Source: JAGQLF01 sp964437465 (GTDB lineage Bacteria; Patescibacteriota; Dojkabacteria; J137). From it: DNA of 19,463 nt. The stretch covers positions 1-19,463 of the forward strand of contig CAYTGI010000021.1 in the NCBI GenBank assembly GCA_964437465.1, in the 5' to 3' direction. The translations under genes and the position numbers were made by a program. Position 1 is the stretch's first letter; every line of letters starts with the position of its first letter. This document shows, in pieces, positions 12,930-19,463 of the stretch. The notes under the pieces are model-generated. The model saw nothing but the letters and a program-made list of their open reading frames with translations, was not told the origin of the DNA and searched no databases.

Positions 12930-13026
12930 AAGCTCAAGAAGAAAATTTTCGAAGTTTCAGTGATTACAGTCCGAATGCTTTTATATGATTACAGGTAAAG
13001 GATTTTAATTTGCATTTAATTCAGTG

Positions 13027-15228
13027 TTATCGGGGCAAAAAAACAGTAAACGTACTACCTTTGTCTCTACCTTGACTCTGTATTTCTAACCTTCCACCCA
13101 TCATTTGAACCAAACCTTTTACAACGTAAAGTCCAATTCCTGTACCATCGGGTCTAAGAATATTTGTTTTCCCTTCTGTACTTAAATAATTATCTACCCT
13201 ATAGAATTTCTTTCCAAGATTAGGAATTTCTTCAGGTGGAATACCTCTTCCTGTATCATTTACGGTAAACTTAACAAAATCGTCAAGCACCTCTAAAGCT
13301 AGTGTCACAGTTCCTTGTGCTGTGTATTTAATAGCATTATCTACTAGGTTGTCAATAGCCTCTTGAGTTGCATCTCTGTCGGCATGGGCTGTAACAGGAG
13401 TATTTGGTTTTATGAATTTAAGTTCTAATCCCTTCTGTTTGGCTTTATCTGCAAAACTTGCAACTGAATCGTTCACCACATCAATTGCATCAATTTCTGT
13501 GATGTTAACCTGCATATTTCTTGTATCTAACTTTGAAGCATCAAGCATTCTGGTGATTATGCTTGATAATCTTCGCATATTATCCACAGCACGTTTTGAA
13601 TATTCCTTAGATTTAGACATAAACTCTTCAGCGGTAACGCCATCTTTATTTGCAAGCATATCTATCATCTGTATTGAATTTCTTGCAGTACCTGCAGGAG
13701 TTCTTAGTTCGTGGGAGAAAATATCTACCATATCTCTTTCCTTTCTTAATGCCTCTTGTAGCTCGGTATTAGATGTTCTTAATTCTTTAGTTCTTTCTTC
13801 AACCTCTCGTTGAAGTACAGTATTGAAATCCTTTACCTGTCTGTAAAGTAAAGCCCTACTAGAAGCTAACATTAACGATTCCCTGATGTTTTTGAGTAAA
13901 CTAATATCTTCTCTTGTATATGGCTCTCTATTCTTCTTTGGTTCTAGCGCAATATATCCAAAAAGTTCATCAGGTTGAAATATTGGAATAAGAAGGTCTA
14001 TATTACTTTTGTCCATAAATGCGTTTACAAATCCCCACTCATTGTGTTCAGCTCCTAGAATCTCCGCTTCCTTATTTGTGATTACTTGTCTATCAAGTTT
14101 AGCCAAATTAGCTATATCAACTTTTAATTCATCTAAAGTGGCATTTAGTTGAAAACTAGCGTCTATTTTTGATAATTCCTGGTTATCTGCAAATTTATAA
14201 AGTGCAACACCCACGCCATCGACATTAAAATTCTTTAGGATTATTCTTATGCTAGTACTAACAATTTTGGATATATCAAGTTCATTTGATGTTTCTTTTG
14301 TAATCTCATCTCTTGCTTCAATAGGGGATAGCCTTCTTGAGTACAGAACATTCTTCTCAAAATATTGTTTTAGAAATCGTTCTGTGTATATTGTAAATAA
14401 ACTAAAAGCAATAGCTATGAAGATACCTACAATGTAGGATTCCTTAGTAAAGATTCCTTCTAGGTATCTATTCTCCCAATGTGCAACTAAATAAAAAACA
14501 AGGTAAAAAATTACTGCTCGGGTAATTACGTAAGTTACACTTCCCAAAATAAATTTAACTGTATACAGCCTGGTAGAAACTAAACTATAGACAATTACAC
14601 TTTGTGGAACGAGAGCAGCTAATGCACCTACAAGTGTAAAGTCCGTTGCATTCAATAATGCAGGTAAAAGTAGGTTAAATATAAGTGCGAAAAAACTATA
14701 AAAAATAATTCCTAAAAATGCATATTTAAAATAAAATCTATTTCTCTCCTCAGTTCTATATCTTCTCGTAAAGTTTATTATGATGGCTATAAGATTGAGT
14801 CCCATGTAAGCAAGAAAAATTGTACCTAATCTCCCAAAAAGAACTGTACCAGTATCTATTTTGTAGCCTTCTATGATGATGTTAGTTAGCCCTATGATAC
14901 CTATTAAGAGTAAGTTTAGTAGTCCATATGTCCATAAAATTATATTACTTGTTTTGCTCAGGTTATTACTAGGATAGAATAATGATAGGTTTAATGCAGC
15001 GTAAAGCCCACCGAGAGCACCCATAAATGCAATCCTATGTAAAAAATCACTATCTTCACCGAATCGTATTATTATCAAACTTATTTGCCAAGAGGTAATA
15101 GCAATGTTAAATATCAGTAGTGACAGTATGAGGTGATTAGAAATTGACTTGTATTTTCTCAGAAGTAACCATAGCAGAACAATATTCATAAGAATAATTA
15201 ATGCTATAAGTAGTACTGCTTGTATCAT
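13027..15228 (-). CDS. sensor histidine kinase, 7TM-GAF-HisKA-HATPase
   Basis: 733 residues. The first ~290 hold seven to eight hydrophobic helices, fitting the N-terminal 7TM region of histidine kinases, so it sits in the membrane. Residues about 310-460 look like a GAF domain (VDGVGVALYKF, then DLLIPIFQPDELFGYIAL). A coiled stretch follows (LQREVEERTKELRTSNTELQ), then the H-box DIFSHELRTPAG with phospho-accepting His506. The catalytic domain has an N-box (EAIDNLVDNAIKYT, about 630), G1 VNDTGRGIPPEEI and G2 GTGIGLYVVKG, and ends GSTFTVFLPR. All motifs are intact. It overlaps the aminotransferase by four bases. No response regulator is encoded nearby, so its partner is elsewhere. Confidence 0.95.
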   Translation of the reverse strand: MIQAVLLIALIILMNIVLLWLLLRKYKSISNHLILSLLIFNIAITSWQISLIIIRFGEDSDFLHRIAFMGALGGLYAALNLSLFYPSNNLSKTSNIILWTYGLLNLLLIGIIGLTNIIIEGYKIDTGTVLFGRLGTIFLAYMGLNLIAIIINFTRRYRTEERNRFYFKYAFLGIIFYSFFALIFNLLLPALLNATDFTLVGALAALVPQSVIVYSLVSTRLYTVKFILGSVTYVITRAVIFYLVFYLVAHWENRYLEGIFTKESYIVGIFIAIAFSLFTIYTERFLKQYFEKNVLYSRRLSPIEARDEITKETSNELDISKIVSTSIRIILKNFNVDGVGVALYKFADNQELSKIDASFQLNATLDELKVDIANLAKLDRQVITNKEAEILGAEHNEWGFVNAFMDKSNIDLLIPIFQPDELFGYIALEPKKNREPYTREDISLLKNIRESLMLASSRALLYRQVKDFNTVLQREVEERTKELRTSNTELQEALRKERDMVDIFSHELRTPAGTARNSIQMIDMLANKDGVTAEEFMSKSKEYSKRAVDNMRRLSSIITRMLDASKLDTRNMQVNITEIDAIDVVNDSVASFADKAKQKGLELKFIKPNTPVTAHADRDATQEAIDNLVDNAIKYTAQGTVTLALEVLDDFVKFTVNDTGRGIPPEEIPNLGKKFYRVDNYLSTEGKTNILRPDGTGIGLYVVKGLVQMMGGRLEIQSQGRDKGSTFTVFLPR

Positions 15229-16328
15229 AATCTATTGATTTCAGATATTAAATAATCTATCGAGTCAGCATCTTTAATTGATATCCTCACTGTATTTTCA
15301 TTTTCAAGCCCTCTAAAGTCTCTCCCATCGACTGTTTTTATTCCCCTTTCTAATAGTAAATCATAAAGACTTAGATTGCCACTGAATCTAATCAGGGCAA
15401 GAGAACTCGACGTAGGTGTAACTGATATGCCACTATTTTTCTTTGAAAATTTATTCAACTTAGCAATTTGTTCTTTAATTAATTTTGCTTCAATTTCGGT
15501 ATGAGACTTATCCTTAAGTATTGTTATGGCTAAAGAGATTGCAAGTGAATTAACCTCGAATGGGCTTGTGAGTATTTTCAGTGGTTTAATAATTTTCCGA
15601 GATGCAATTAAATAACCAATCCTTGCTCCAGCTAGTCCATAGAACTTGGAAAATGATTTTACTACAATTAACTTAGGATAATCTTTAACATATTTGCCAA
15701 TGCTTCCTGTATTAGGGTTTATTAATGACTCATCAATTATTGTGTATCCATCAAACGAATCCAGAAGTTTTTTAACAACTGATTTTTGCTTATAGATTCC
15801 TGTTGGATTATTAGGATTTGCCAAAAATAAAACCTCTATATGATTATCTTGTAAGAACTGAATCAATTCCTTTACATCAAAATCATATGGAAAGGTTTGA
15901 TTTTCATAGAAATATACTTTTCCCATGTTTATTTTTGTATGATATTCATATCGACCAAAAGAAGGAACAGGTATGCAAACCTTAGTACCTTTAGAAATAA
16001 GAAGTTGAGAAGCTATTCGAAGTGCACCGTCACAGCCAGACGTTATAAGCATCTGCTCCTTCGAAATATGATTCATTTTACTAAGCTGGGCTAATAATAA
16101 CTCATTTTGAGTATAGGTGTACTTACCAATGTTTAATAGATCACCACTCACAATTTGAATTATTTTCTTGTCTATTCTATCCTTCTGGCTAAGTGATAGA
16201 TCTAACAATCCAAAATCCTTACCTCCATTCTTTTTTACAAAAAGGTCTTTTGTAGAGGTAGCCTTATCAGAATATTCTGGATAATTAATACTATTAAAGT
16301 ATTCAATATTTTTCTCTACTGTTCCCAT
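15225..16328 (-). CDS. PLP-dependent class I/II aminotransferase (HisC-like)
   Basis: 367 residues with the fold-type I pattern: ITSGCDGALRIASQLL (95-110), PVPSFGRYEY, NPNNPTG (171-177), IIDES (Asp199), the Schiff-base Lys in VKSFSKFYGLAGARIGY (Lys228, Arg236), and a late RISIKD with the carboxylate-binding Arg. By eye it is closest to histidinol-phosphate or threonine-phosphate aminotransferases, but no histidine or cobalamin genes are near. It overlaps the GNAT-like gene by 13 bases and the kinase by four, so it likely serves the same process. It could make an amino-containing signal or intermediate; this is inference. Confidence 0.88.
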   Translation of the reverse strand: MGTVEKNIEYFNSINYPEYSDKATSTKDLFVKKNGGKDFGLLDLSLSQKDRIDKKIIQIVSGDLLNIGKYTYTQNELLLAQLSKMNHISKEQMLITSGCDGALRIASQLLISKGTKVCIPVPSFGRYEYHTKINMGKVYFYENQTFPYDFDVKELIQFLQDNHIEVLFLANPNNPTGIYKQKSVVKKLLDSFDGYTIIDESLINPNTGSIGKYVKDYPKLIVVKSFSKFYGLAGARIGYLIASRKIIKPLKILTSPFEVNSLAISLAITILKDKSHTEIEAKLIKEQIAKLNKFSKKNSGISVTPTSSSLALIRFSGNLSLYDLLLERGIKTVDGRDFRGLENENTVRISIKDADSIDYLISEINRL

Positions 16329-17110
16329 CTTTTTAACATTGATTTAATACTTAAATTAACGATTCCTCTTGCAATGTGCATGTAATCAAAAATACTCATA
16401 TGTGGGAAATGTAACAACATTATATGAGGTGCACGATCAGCATCACTTGTAGGAGTACTTAAGGCAATTTCATATAGTGGAAAATACTTTTGTATAGTTT
16501 TTTCTTGCAACATCCTTCGAGTATCGGGTTGTGCCTGCGTCTCTATTAATATGCCATTTTGTGATTGGTGTGCAAGTGCAAATACAGTCAAAGAAAGCAA
16601 TGTCCTATGAGGCATCCCCGCATCATATAAGAGTCTAGAATGTTCAGGATGTCTTGCGATTTTCGATATAACAACAATGGGTTTTTGATGTAGATCTGGA
16701 CGTGAGGCTAATGTATCTCTAGTTTGATCAAAAATAATTCCTCTGTGTTGAAAAAAATTAAAGAAAGCAGCAAGTCTACCGTCTTTTGTATATATACCTA
16801 AATATGATACGTCACCATGATTCTTTGCACCTCTATATTGATTACCAAATAAATCCTGTCCTTCGGCACGCTCTCCATATTTAGAATTATTATAGGCTAA
16901 TCGTTCTAATTCAACAGCTTCTTCTCTGAACTTCAGATCATTAGGAGAACAAACCCTATAGTCAACCTTTCTAATTGATATAGGCAAGAGATTAAGCATA
17001 CTTACAATTCCTTCAGAAACTTTATTAACATCTAATTGAGCCTGCTCTTCAAAATTAATACCTGCTTTTTCTCCTGTTAGTGTCAAGTCACTTTTTAGAA
17101 TGTCGCTCAT
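16316..17110 (-). CDS. GNAT-like acyltransferase family protein
   Basis: 264 residues. The core resembles the acyl-CoA N-acyltransferase fold: YRVCSPNDLKFREEAVELERLAYNN early, then VSYLGIYTKDGRLAAFFNFF (101-120), VVISKIARHPEHSR (146-159), and a long helix LLSLTVFALAHQSQNGILIET. The layout recalls LuxI/FeeM-type synthases, in which an acidic patch (here EGQDLFGNQY) precedes a strand with a basic end. No canonical acyl-CoA loop is obvious, so the family call is moderate and the link to autoinducer synthases weak. It overlaps the RHH gene by 23 bases and the aminotransferase by 13. Confidence 0.5.
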   Translation of the reverse strand: MSDILKSDLTLTGEKAGINFEEQAQLDVNKVSEGIVSMLNLLPISIRKVDYRVCSPNDLKFREEAVELERLAYNNSKYGERAEGQDLFGNQYRGAKNHGDVSYLGIYTKDGRLAAFFNFFQHRGIIFDQTRDTLASRPDLHQKPIVVISKIARHPEHSRLLYDAGMPHRTLLSLTVFALAHQSQNGILIETQAQPDTRRMLQEKTIQKYFPLYEIALSTPTSDADRAPHIMLLHFPHMSIFDYMHIARGIVNLSIKSMLKRWEQ

Positions 17111-17279
17111 TTGAAATTCTTTTCAAAATTAGTTGTATAAGCTCATCGTTTTTGTCTATGATGATTGTACTTACTATTATTCTTAACAGTGCTGATTTAG
17201 TTAGTTTATATTTCTGCGCCAGAGCCTTAAAAGCTTCATCCTCAGTTTGAGAAATTCTAGTTGCGAGTAGTTTGTTCAA
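17088..17279 (-). CDS. small ribbon-helix-helix DNA-binding protein
   Basis: 63 residues with an RHH look: a short strand LLATRIS, helix TEDEAFKALAQKYK, turn LTKS, helix ALLRIIVSTIII. A basic C-terminus follows (KRISNERHSKK). It starts with TTG, since an in-frame stop lies two codons upstream and there is no internal ATG; no Shine-Dalgarno sequence is seen. It is the first gene of a four-gene operon with the acyltransferase, aminotransferase and kinase. A perfect 10-base inverted repeat lies 15 bases upstream, suggesting that it controls its own operon. Confidence 0.68.
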   Translation of the reverse strand: MNKLLATRISQTEDEAFKALAQKYKLTKSALLRIIVSTIIIDKNDELIQLILKRISNERHSKK

Positions 17280-17293
17280 TTAAAGTGTGTTTA

Positions 17294-17321
17294 ACAAATG
17301 TTACATAATGTTAACATTTGT
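17294..17321. promoter_or_regulatory. inverted repeat, RHH operator candidate
   Basis: ACAAATGTTA (17294-17303) and TAACATTTGT (17312-17321) are perfect inverse complements with an eight-base spacer, so the half-sites lie 18 bases apart centre to centre. The repeat lies between the RHH start codon and a possible -10 box TATAAT (minus strand, 17373-17368). It is well placed for self-repression. The rest of 17280-17482 shows nothing else clear. Confidence 0.6.
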
Positions 17322-17482
17322 CAGTTCTAGTTACAATACATATTTACCAATTGTATTAAGTGCTCTAATTATATCGTCCACTAAGCAATAATTCGAAAGA
17401 TTTCTGTGACAGTATGTAGTGACATTTCTCTCATCATAGGCTAGTTTTGTCAACTTTTGTAAGCCGATTGAAGGTAAAAGTT

Positions 17483-17508
17483 GCCCGATATATTTCTATA
17501 TATCGGGC
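17483..17508 (-). terminator. rho-independent terminator after the DUF2958 operon
   Basis: GCCCGATATAT (17483-17493) and ATATATCGGGC (17498-17508) form a perfect 11-pair stem with a four-base loop. Reading the minus strand, AACTTTTA follows, a short T-run. It lies six bases after the DUF2958 stop, so it ends the right-hand operon before the RHH operon promoter. Confidence 0.75.
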
Positions 17509-17514
17509 TGGGAA

Positions 17515-17838
17515 TCACTTCCATAGATTTTTAAGCTCACGGATTTCGGAAACTTTTTTCATTTTAAAGTACAAATCTCTTTCAATTGCTAATCCTAAAC
17601 TACCTCGGGCTTTTTCAAGTTCAGAAAGAACAAAATAGCCGTATTCTTTAAAACCTCCACTGTCTACGATTCCAAAAAACTCAAAATCATTTTCTGTTTT
17701 CTGTCCTTCCAGTACATACCAAGTAAATGACGAGTCGGGGGTAAAAAACTTGATGTAAACTGTCGCATCTTCATTTTTCCCGTCTTGTTCGTAAAATTTT
17801 GGTAGTTGGTTAATAAGTTCTTGTGTTAATAGTTTCAT
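17515..17838 (-). CDS. DUF2958 family protein
   Basis: 107 residues matching the DUF2958 pattern: MKLLTQELINQLPKFYEQD at the start, VYIKFFTPDSSFTWYVLEG, FEFFGIVDSGGFKEYGYFVLSELE, ARGSLGLAIERDLYFK. This family is small and of unknown function. It is common on plasmids, integrative elements and phages, beside SSB and replication genes. The SSB gene at the other end of this cluster fits that. It is the last gene of the operon, ten bases after the preceding stop, and is followed by a strong hairpin terminator. It ends in TGA, which supports the standard code. Confidence 0.82.
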   Translation of the reverse strand: MKLLTQELINQLPKFYEQDGKNEDATVYIKFFTPDSSFTWYVLEGQKTENDFEFFGIVDSGGFKEYGYFVLSELEKARGSLGLAIERDLYFKMKKVSEIRELKNLWK

Positions 17839-17848
17839 AGTTGTAAGT

Positions 17849-18136
17849 TTAAAATAAAGTAAATTGGTTAAGTGTATGAAAAATCATTGGATTTTTTGAA
17901 ATTAAATCATCTTCTAATTCTTGAGCTAATCTAAAAGATTGTTTTTCAATATCTTCTTCAAGTTCACCTCTAAAAATAAAGTGTGAACGATATCCTGTTT
18001 CAGAAATCGTTTTTCCAAAGAACTCAAAATGATGTACTTGAAAATCATCTTCATCTTTTCCAAAAGATCTAAAAGTGAATTTAATTTCTACCTCAAATCC
18101 TGATTTTAAAATAGTTTTAAATATTTGCTCTTTCAT
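17849..18136 (-). CDS. hypothetical protein, 95 residues
   Basis: Not recognised. Mixed strand and helix content: an early FKTILKSGFEVEIKFTFRSFG, a middle HHFEFFGKTISETGYRSHFIF, and an acidic helix ELEEDIEKQSFRLAQELEDDL. The HFEFFG segment recalls FEFFG in the DUF2958 protein next door, which may be chance or a sign of a shared small fold. It overlaps the end of the 68-residue gene by 20 bases and lies ten bases before the DUF2958 gene, so it is clearly in the operon. Confidence 0.65.
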   Translation of the reverse strand: MKEQIFKTILKSGFEVEIKFTFRSFGKDEDDFQVHHFEFFGKTISETGYRSHFIFRGELEEDIEKQSFRLAQELEDDLISKNPMIFHTLNQFTLF

Positions 18137-18323
18137 AGTTAATTGGTTCTGAATTAATAAATTTGTGTATTATCTTGTCTGTTTCTGTCTCAATCACAAA
18201 AAGTATTTGCCAGCCTTTAGCAGTTCTGCAACTTTCAAGATAACAGTTTCCAGTTTGTAAAATATTATGGACTTGATGCAATTTTGTTTTATGGTCAATT
18301 GAACAAATTAATGAATTTTTCAT
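18117..18323 (-). CDS. hypothetical protein, 68 residues
   Basis: Not recognised. A compact alpha/beta-looking protein: KTKLHQVHNILQTG as a helix, then CYLESCRTAKGWQILFVIETETDKIIHKFI as strands with two Cys residues. No signal or membrane segment is seen. It follows a conserved intercistronic hairpin (18346-18374) and overlaps the next gene by 20 bases. Its ATG is preceded by AAACTTAACAA, similar to the AAACTT before other starts in this cluster, rather than by a Shine-Dalgarno sequence. Confidence 0.62.
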   Translation of the reverse strand: MKNSLICSIDHKTKLHQVHNILQTGNCYLESCRTAKGWQILFVIETETDKIIHKFINSEPINYERANI

Positions 18324-18345
18324 TTGTTAAGTTTAAAAAGTAAAA

Positions 18346-18374
18346 AGTGTTTTTATACTGGTTATCGCTTCCAG
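18346..18374 (-). repeat. intercistronic hairpin element, copy 1
   Basis: On the minus strand, CTGG and CCAG close a nine-base loop AAGCGATAA, followed by TAAAAACACT. It lies just after the stop of the 142-residue gene and before the 68-residue gene. The same loop, spacing and following bases occur at 19052-19081, but with a different stem sequence that still pairs. Confidence 0.6.
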
Positions 18375-18380
18375 ATATGT

Positions 18381-18809
18381 TTAATAAAGTTGTGATTCGA
18401 TAAACTTTATCTGTGCTGTTAATTTATCGGGATGCTTTTTCTTAATCTTTTTTATCCATTTTGAGATTTTCTTATTTGATTCATCGCTAGTGTAATAGCC
18501 AGAACACATATAATTTCCGAAAGTGTAAAAATTATCTGTATCGTTGATTATGTCTACTCCTAAAATTTCATCAATTTGATTTCTTGCTTGTTGTAAAACA
18601 TACTCATAAGCTAAGTAACAAATATCAAGCTTACTAAATGGCGTTTGCGTTTCTTCACAAAATTCTTCTGCATACTCAGAAAATTCGTATTCTGAGATTT
18701 CCGCATCTGCTAAAACTTCCGCTGTTGCTTGTATGTCTAAGTATCCGAATGGCATTAGTGCATTAGATAAAATTTTCGTTATTTTTTCTCTCTCTTCTTG
18801 TGTTCTCAT
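18381..18809 (-). CDS. hypothetical protein, 142 residues
   Basis: Not recognised. The frame is open to 18929, but I choose the ATG at 18809 (MRTQEEREKITKILSNAL), because the longer form would overlap a separate small gene at 18856-19026 by 74 bases and its first 40 residues look unlike a protein domain. The rest is acidic and helical: ATAEVLADAEISEYEFSEYAEEF, ICYLAYEYVLQQARNQIDEIL. A Gly/Tyr-rich stretch (TFGNYMCSGYYTS) and a basic helix ISKWIKKIKKKHP follow. It lies within an SSB/DUF2958 gene cluster, which suggests a mobile-element accessory protein. Confidence 0.65.
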   Translation of the reverse strand: MRTQEEREKITKILSNALMPFGYLDIQATAEVLADAEISEYEFSEYAEEFCEETQTPFSKLDICYLAYEYVLQQARNQIDEILGVDIINDTDNFYTFGNYMCSGYYTSDESNKKISKWIKKIKKKHPDKLTAQIKFIESQLY

Positions 18810-18855
18810 AATGTTAAAATTAATATGCTGATAAAAAGGCTTGGAGACTTGGACT

Positions 18856-19026
18856 TTAGACGGTGTAAGTCTCCAATAAAATAAAATCTTTGAAACTCTT
18901 GAAAGTTGTTCTTGCTCGATAAATTGCATCTTTGAAATTTAACGCTTCTACATGTCCGATATATGTACGCTCATCAATTTCATTTAGAACTTCATAATCT
19001 TTTGTAACTACTAAAAAAGTTTTCAT
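18856..19026 (-). CDS. hypothetical protein, 56 residues
   Basis: Found by reading the gap after the SSB gene. An ATG at 19026 opens 56 codons ending in TAA at 18856. The protein begins MKTFLVVTKDYEVLNEIDE, continues TYIGHVEALNFKDAIYRART and ends in FKDFILLETYTV. It has a strand-helix-strand look, and its FKDAIYRA helix is common in small accessory proteins of mobile elements. The start is preceded by AGAAACTT, as for neighbours in this cluster. It follows the second intercistronic hairpin. No function can be named. Confidence 0.6.
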   Translation of the reverse strand: MKTFLVVTKDYEVLNEIDERTYIGHVEALNFKDAIYRARTTFKSFKDFILLETYTV

Positions 19027-19051
19027 AAGTTTCTAGGTAATAAATAAAGTT

Positions 19052-19081
19052 AGTGTTTTTAGTGTGGTTATCGCCTCCACA
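19052..19081 (-). repeat. intercistronic hairpin element, copy 2
   Basis: On the minus strand, TGTGG and CCACA close a nine-base loop AGGCGATAA, followed by TAAAAACACT at the same distance as in copy 1 (18346-18374). It lies seven bases after the SSB stop and before the 56-residue gene. Stem bases differ between copies but pairing is kept. Confidence 0.6.
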
Positions 19082-19088
19082 TCGAAGG

Positions 19089-19451
19089 TTATTCGATCAT
19101 TGTTTCGTCGATTACAAGCTCATCAGAGTTAGTACTATCTTCTGTACTTAGTTGGATTCTTAAAATCCTTCTAAGTGTTACAGTTGAAGTAAACTTTTTC
19201 TCGTTTGAGGTATTAGTGTATTCAGATATTTCTAAATCACCATTGACTAAAACAAGCTCTCCCTTCTCAAAAGAAGTAAGAATATTTGTTAAATTCCCAA
19301 ATGCTAAAAGCGTGTGATAATTAACTTTATCCTTAGTAAGGTTTACAGCAATGTTTACTCTTACGTAATCAGTTTTGCCATCATTAGATTTTCTAATTTC
19401 AGGCTTTGCAGTTAGATTTCCGACTAATTCGACAGATTGTGTATTTCTCAT
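19089..19451 (-). CDS. ssb: single-stranded DNA-binding protein
   Basis: 120 residues with the bacterial SSB OB-fold: VELVGNLTAKPEIRKSNDGK, VRVNIAVNLT, YHTLLAFGNLTNILTSFEKGELVLVNGDLEISEY, then TVTLRRILRI. It is shorter than chromosomal SSBs (about 150-180 residues), and the acidic tail ends DELVIDETMIE, without the usual DIPF tip that recruits repair and replication proteins. This fits a plasmid-, phage- or element-encoded SSB. It is the first visible gene of the right-hand cluster, and its promoter lies beyond the window. The ATG has only AT-rich sequence before it. Confidence 0.9.
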   Translation of the reverse strand: MRNTQSVELVGNLTAKPEIRKSNDGKTDYVRVNIAVNLTKDKVNYHTLLAFGNLTNILTSFEKGELVLVNGDLEISEYTNTSNEKKFTSTVTLRRILRIQLSTEDSTNSDELVIDETMIE

Positions 19452-19463
19452 AAATATAAAAAA

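Noticed and set aside
13412..14437. Plus-strand frames opposite the histidine kinase
   Set aside because: They are shadows of an intact kinase with all motifs on the other strand.
18810..18929. 40-residue N-terminal extension of the 142-residue gene
   Set aside because: It overlaps the separate 56-residue gene and has no protein-like features.
1..19463. Alternative genetic code with TGA read as Gly
   Set aside because: Several genes end properly at TGA, for example at 7612-7614 and 17515-17517, and no conserved Gly position is written as an internal TGA.
1..19463. tRNA, rRNA or CRISPR array
   Set aside because: No cloverleaf, rRNA core sequence or regularly spaced repeats were seen. The TTCGAT in the hairpin near 10555 is not within a tRNA-like fold.

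Overview
This is an AT-rich bacterial window of densely packed, mostly minus-strand genes. Genes are short, intergenic gaps are small, and many stops and starts overlap by 1 to 23 bases. Few starts have a clear Shine-Dalgarno sequence. The standard bacterial code fits, because TGA is used as a true stop (for example in the gene at 7612 and the DUF2958 gene at 17515). The gene content (a 7TM-type histidine kinase, a lone GreA C-terminal domain, many small nucleotide hydrolases) would suit a Patescibacteria/CPR-like genome. Sequence alone cannot prove that, and a Bacteroidota-like mobile source for the right end is also possible. Three 10-base N runs (8677-8686, 10489-10498, 11792-11801) are assembly gaps of unknown true length. 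Two of them cut genes.

Layout. (1) 1-3279, minus: a nucleotide and small-molecule hydrolase array. It holds a Nudix protein cut by the window edge, an alpha/beta hydrolase, an HD-domain nucleotidase, a MazG-like/HAD fusion, a Nudix-like gene with a degraded front, and a 48-codon truncated copy of the alpha/beta hydrolase. (2) 3391-5904, plus: a GT2 glycosyltransferase, a sulfotransferase and a methyltransferase, most simply a glycan-decoration operon. (3) 5901-9347, minus (operon B): SAM methyltransferase, radical SAM enzyme, MazG-like protein, NDK-like protein, Nudix hydrolase. (4) 9417-10449, minus: XRE regulator, small HAD protein, a 65-residue protein, and a lone GreA C-terminal domain. 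A control region with a palindrome and a possible plus-strand small RNA precedes it. (5) 10666-12874, minus (operon A): a nucleoside-deoxyribosyltransferase-like/RHH fusion, a SAM methyltransferase, and a Qng1-like queuosine-nucleotide glycosylase. (6) 13027-17279, minus: RHH regulator, GNAT-like acyltransferase, class I/II aminotransferase, 7TM-GAF histidine kinase. (7) 17515-19451, minus: a mobile-element-like set with SSB, DUF2958 and four unknown small genes. Two copies of a conserved intercistronic hairpin lie inside it.

Main idea. Operons A and B both look nucleoside- or nucleotide-directed. Their promoters share a nearly identical 20-base element made of two tandem TGTATTGC-like boxes one helical turn apart, lying over the -35 region. 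I infer one regulon for making, salvaging or clearing a modified nucleoside, possibly a 7-deazaguanine-type one because of the Qng1-like enzyme. The substrate is unknown. A second candidate is the RHH/GNAT/aminotransferase/sensor-kinase operon, which has the parts of a self-contained signal-synthesis and sensing unit. Family calls come from reading motifs by eye; no searches were run.
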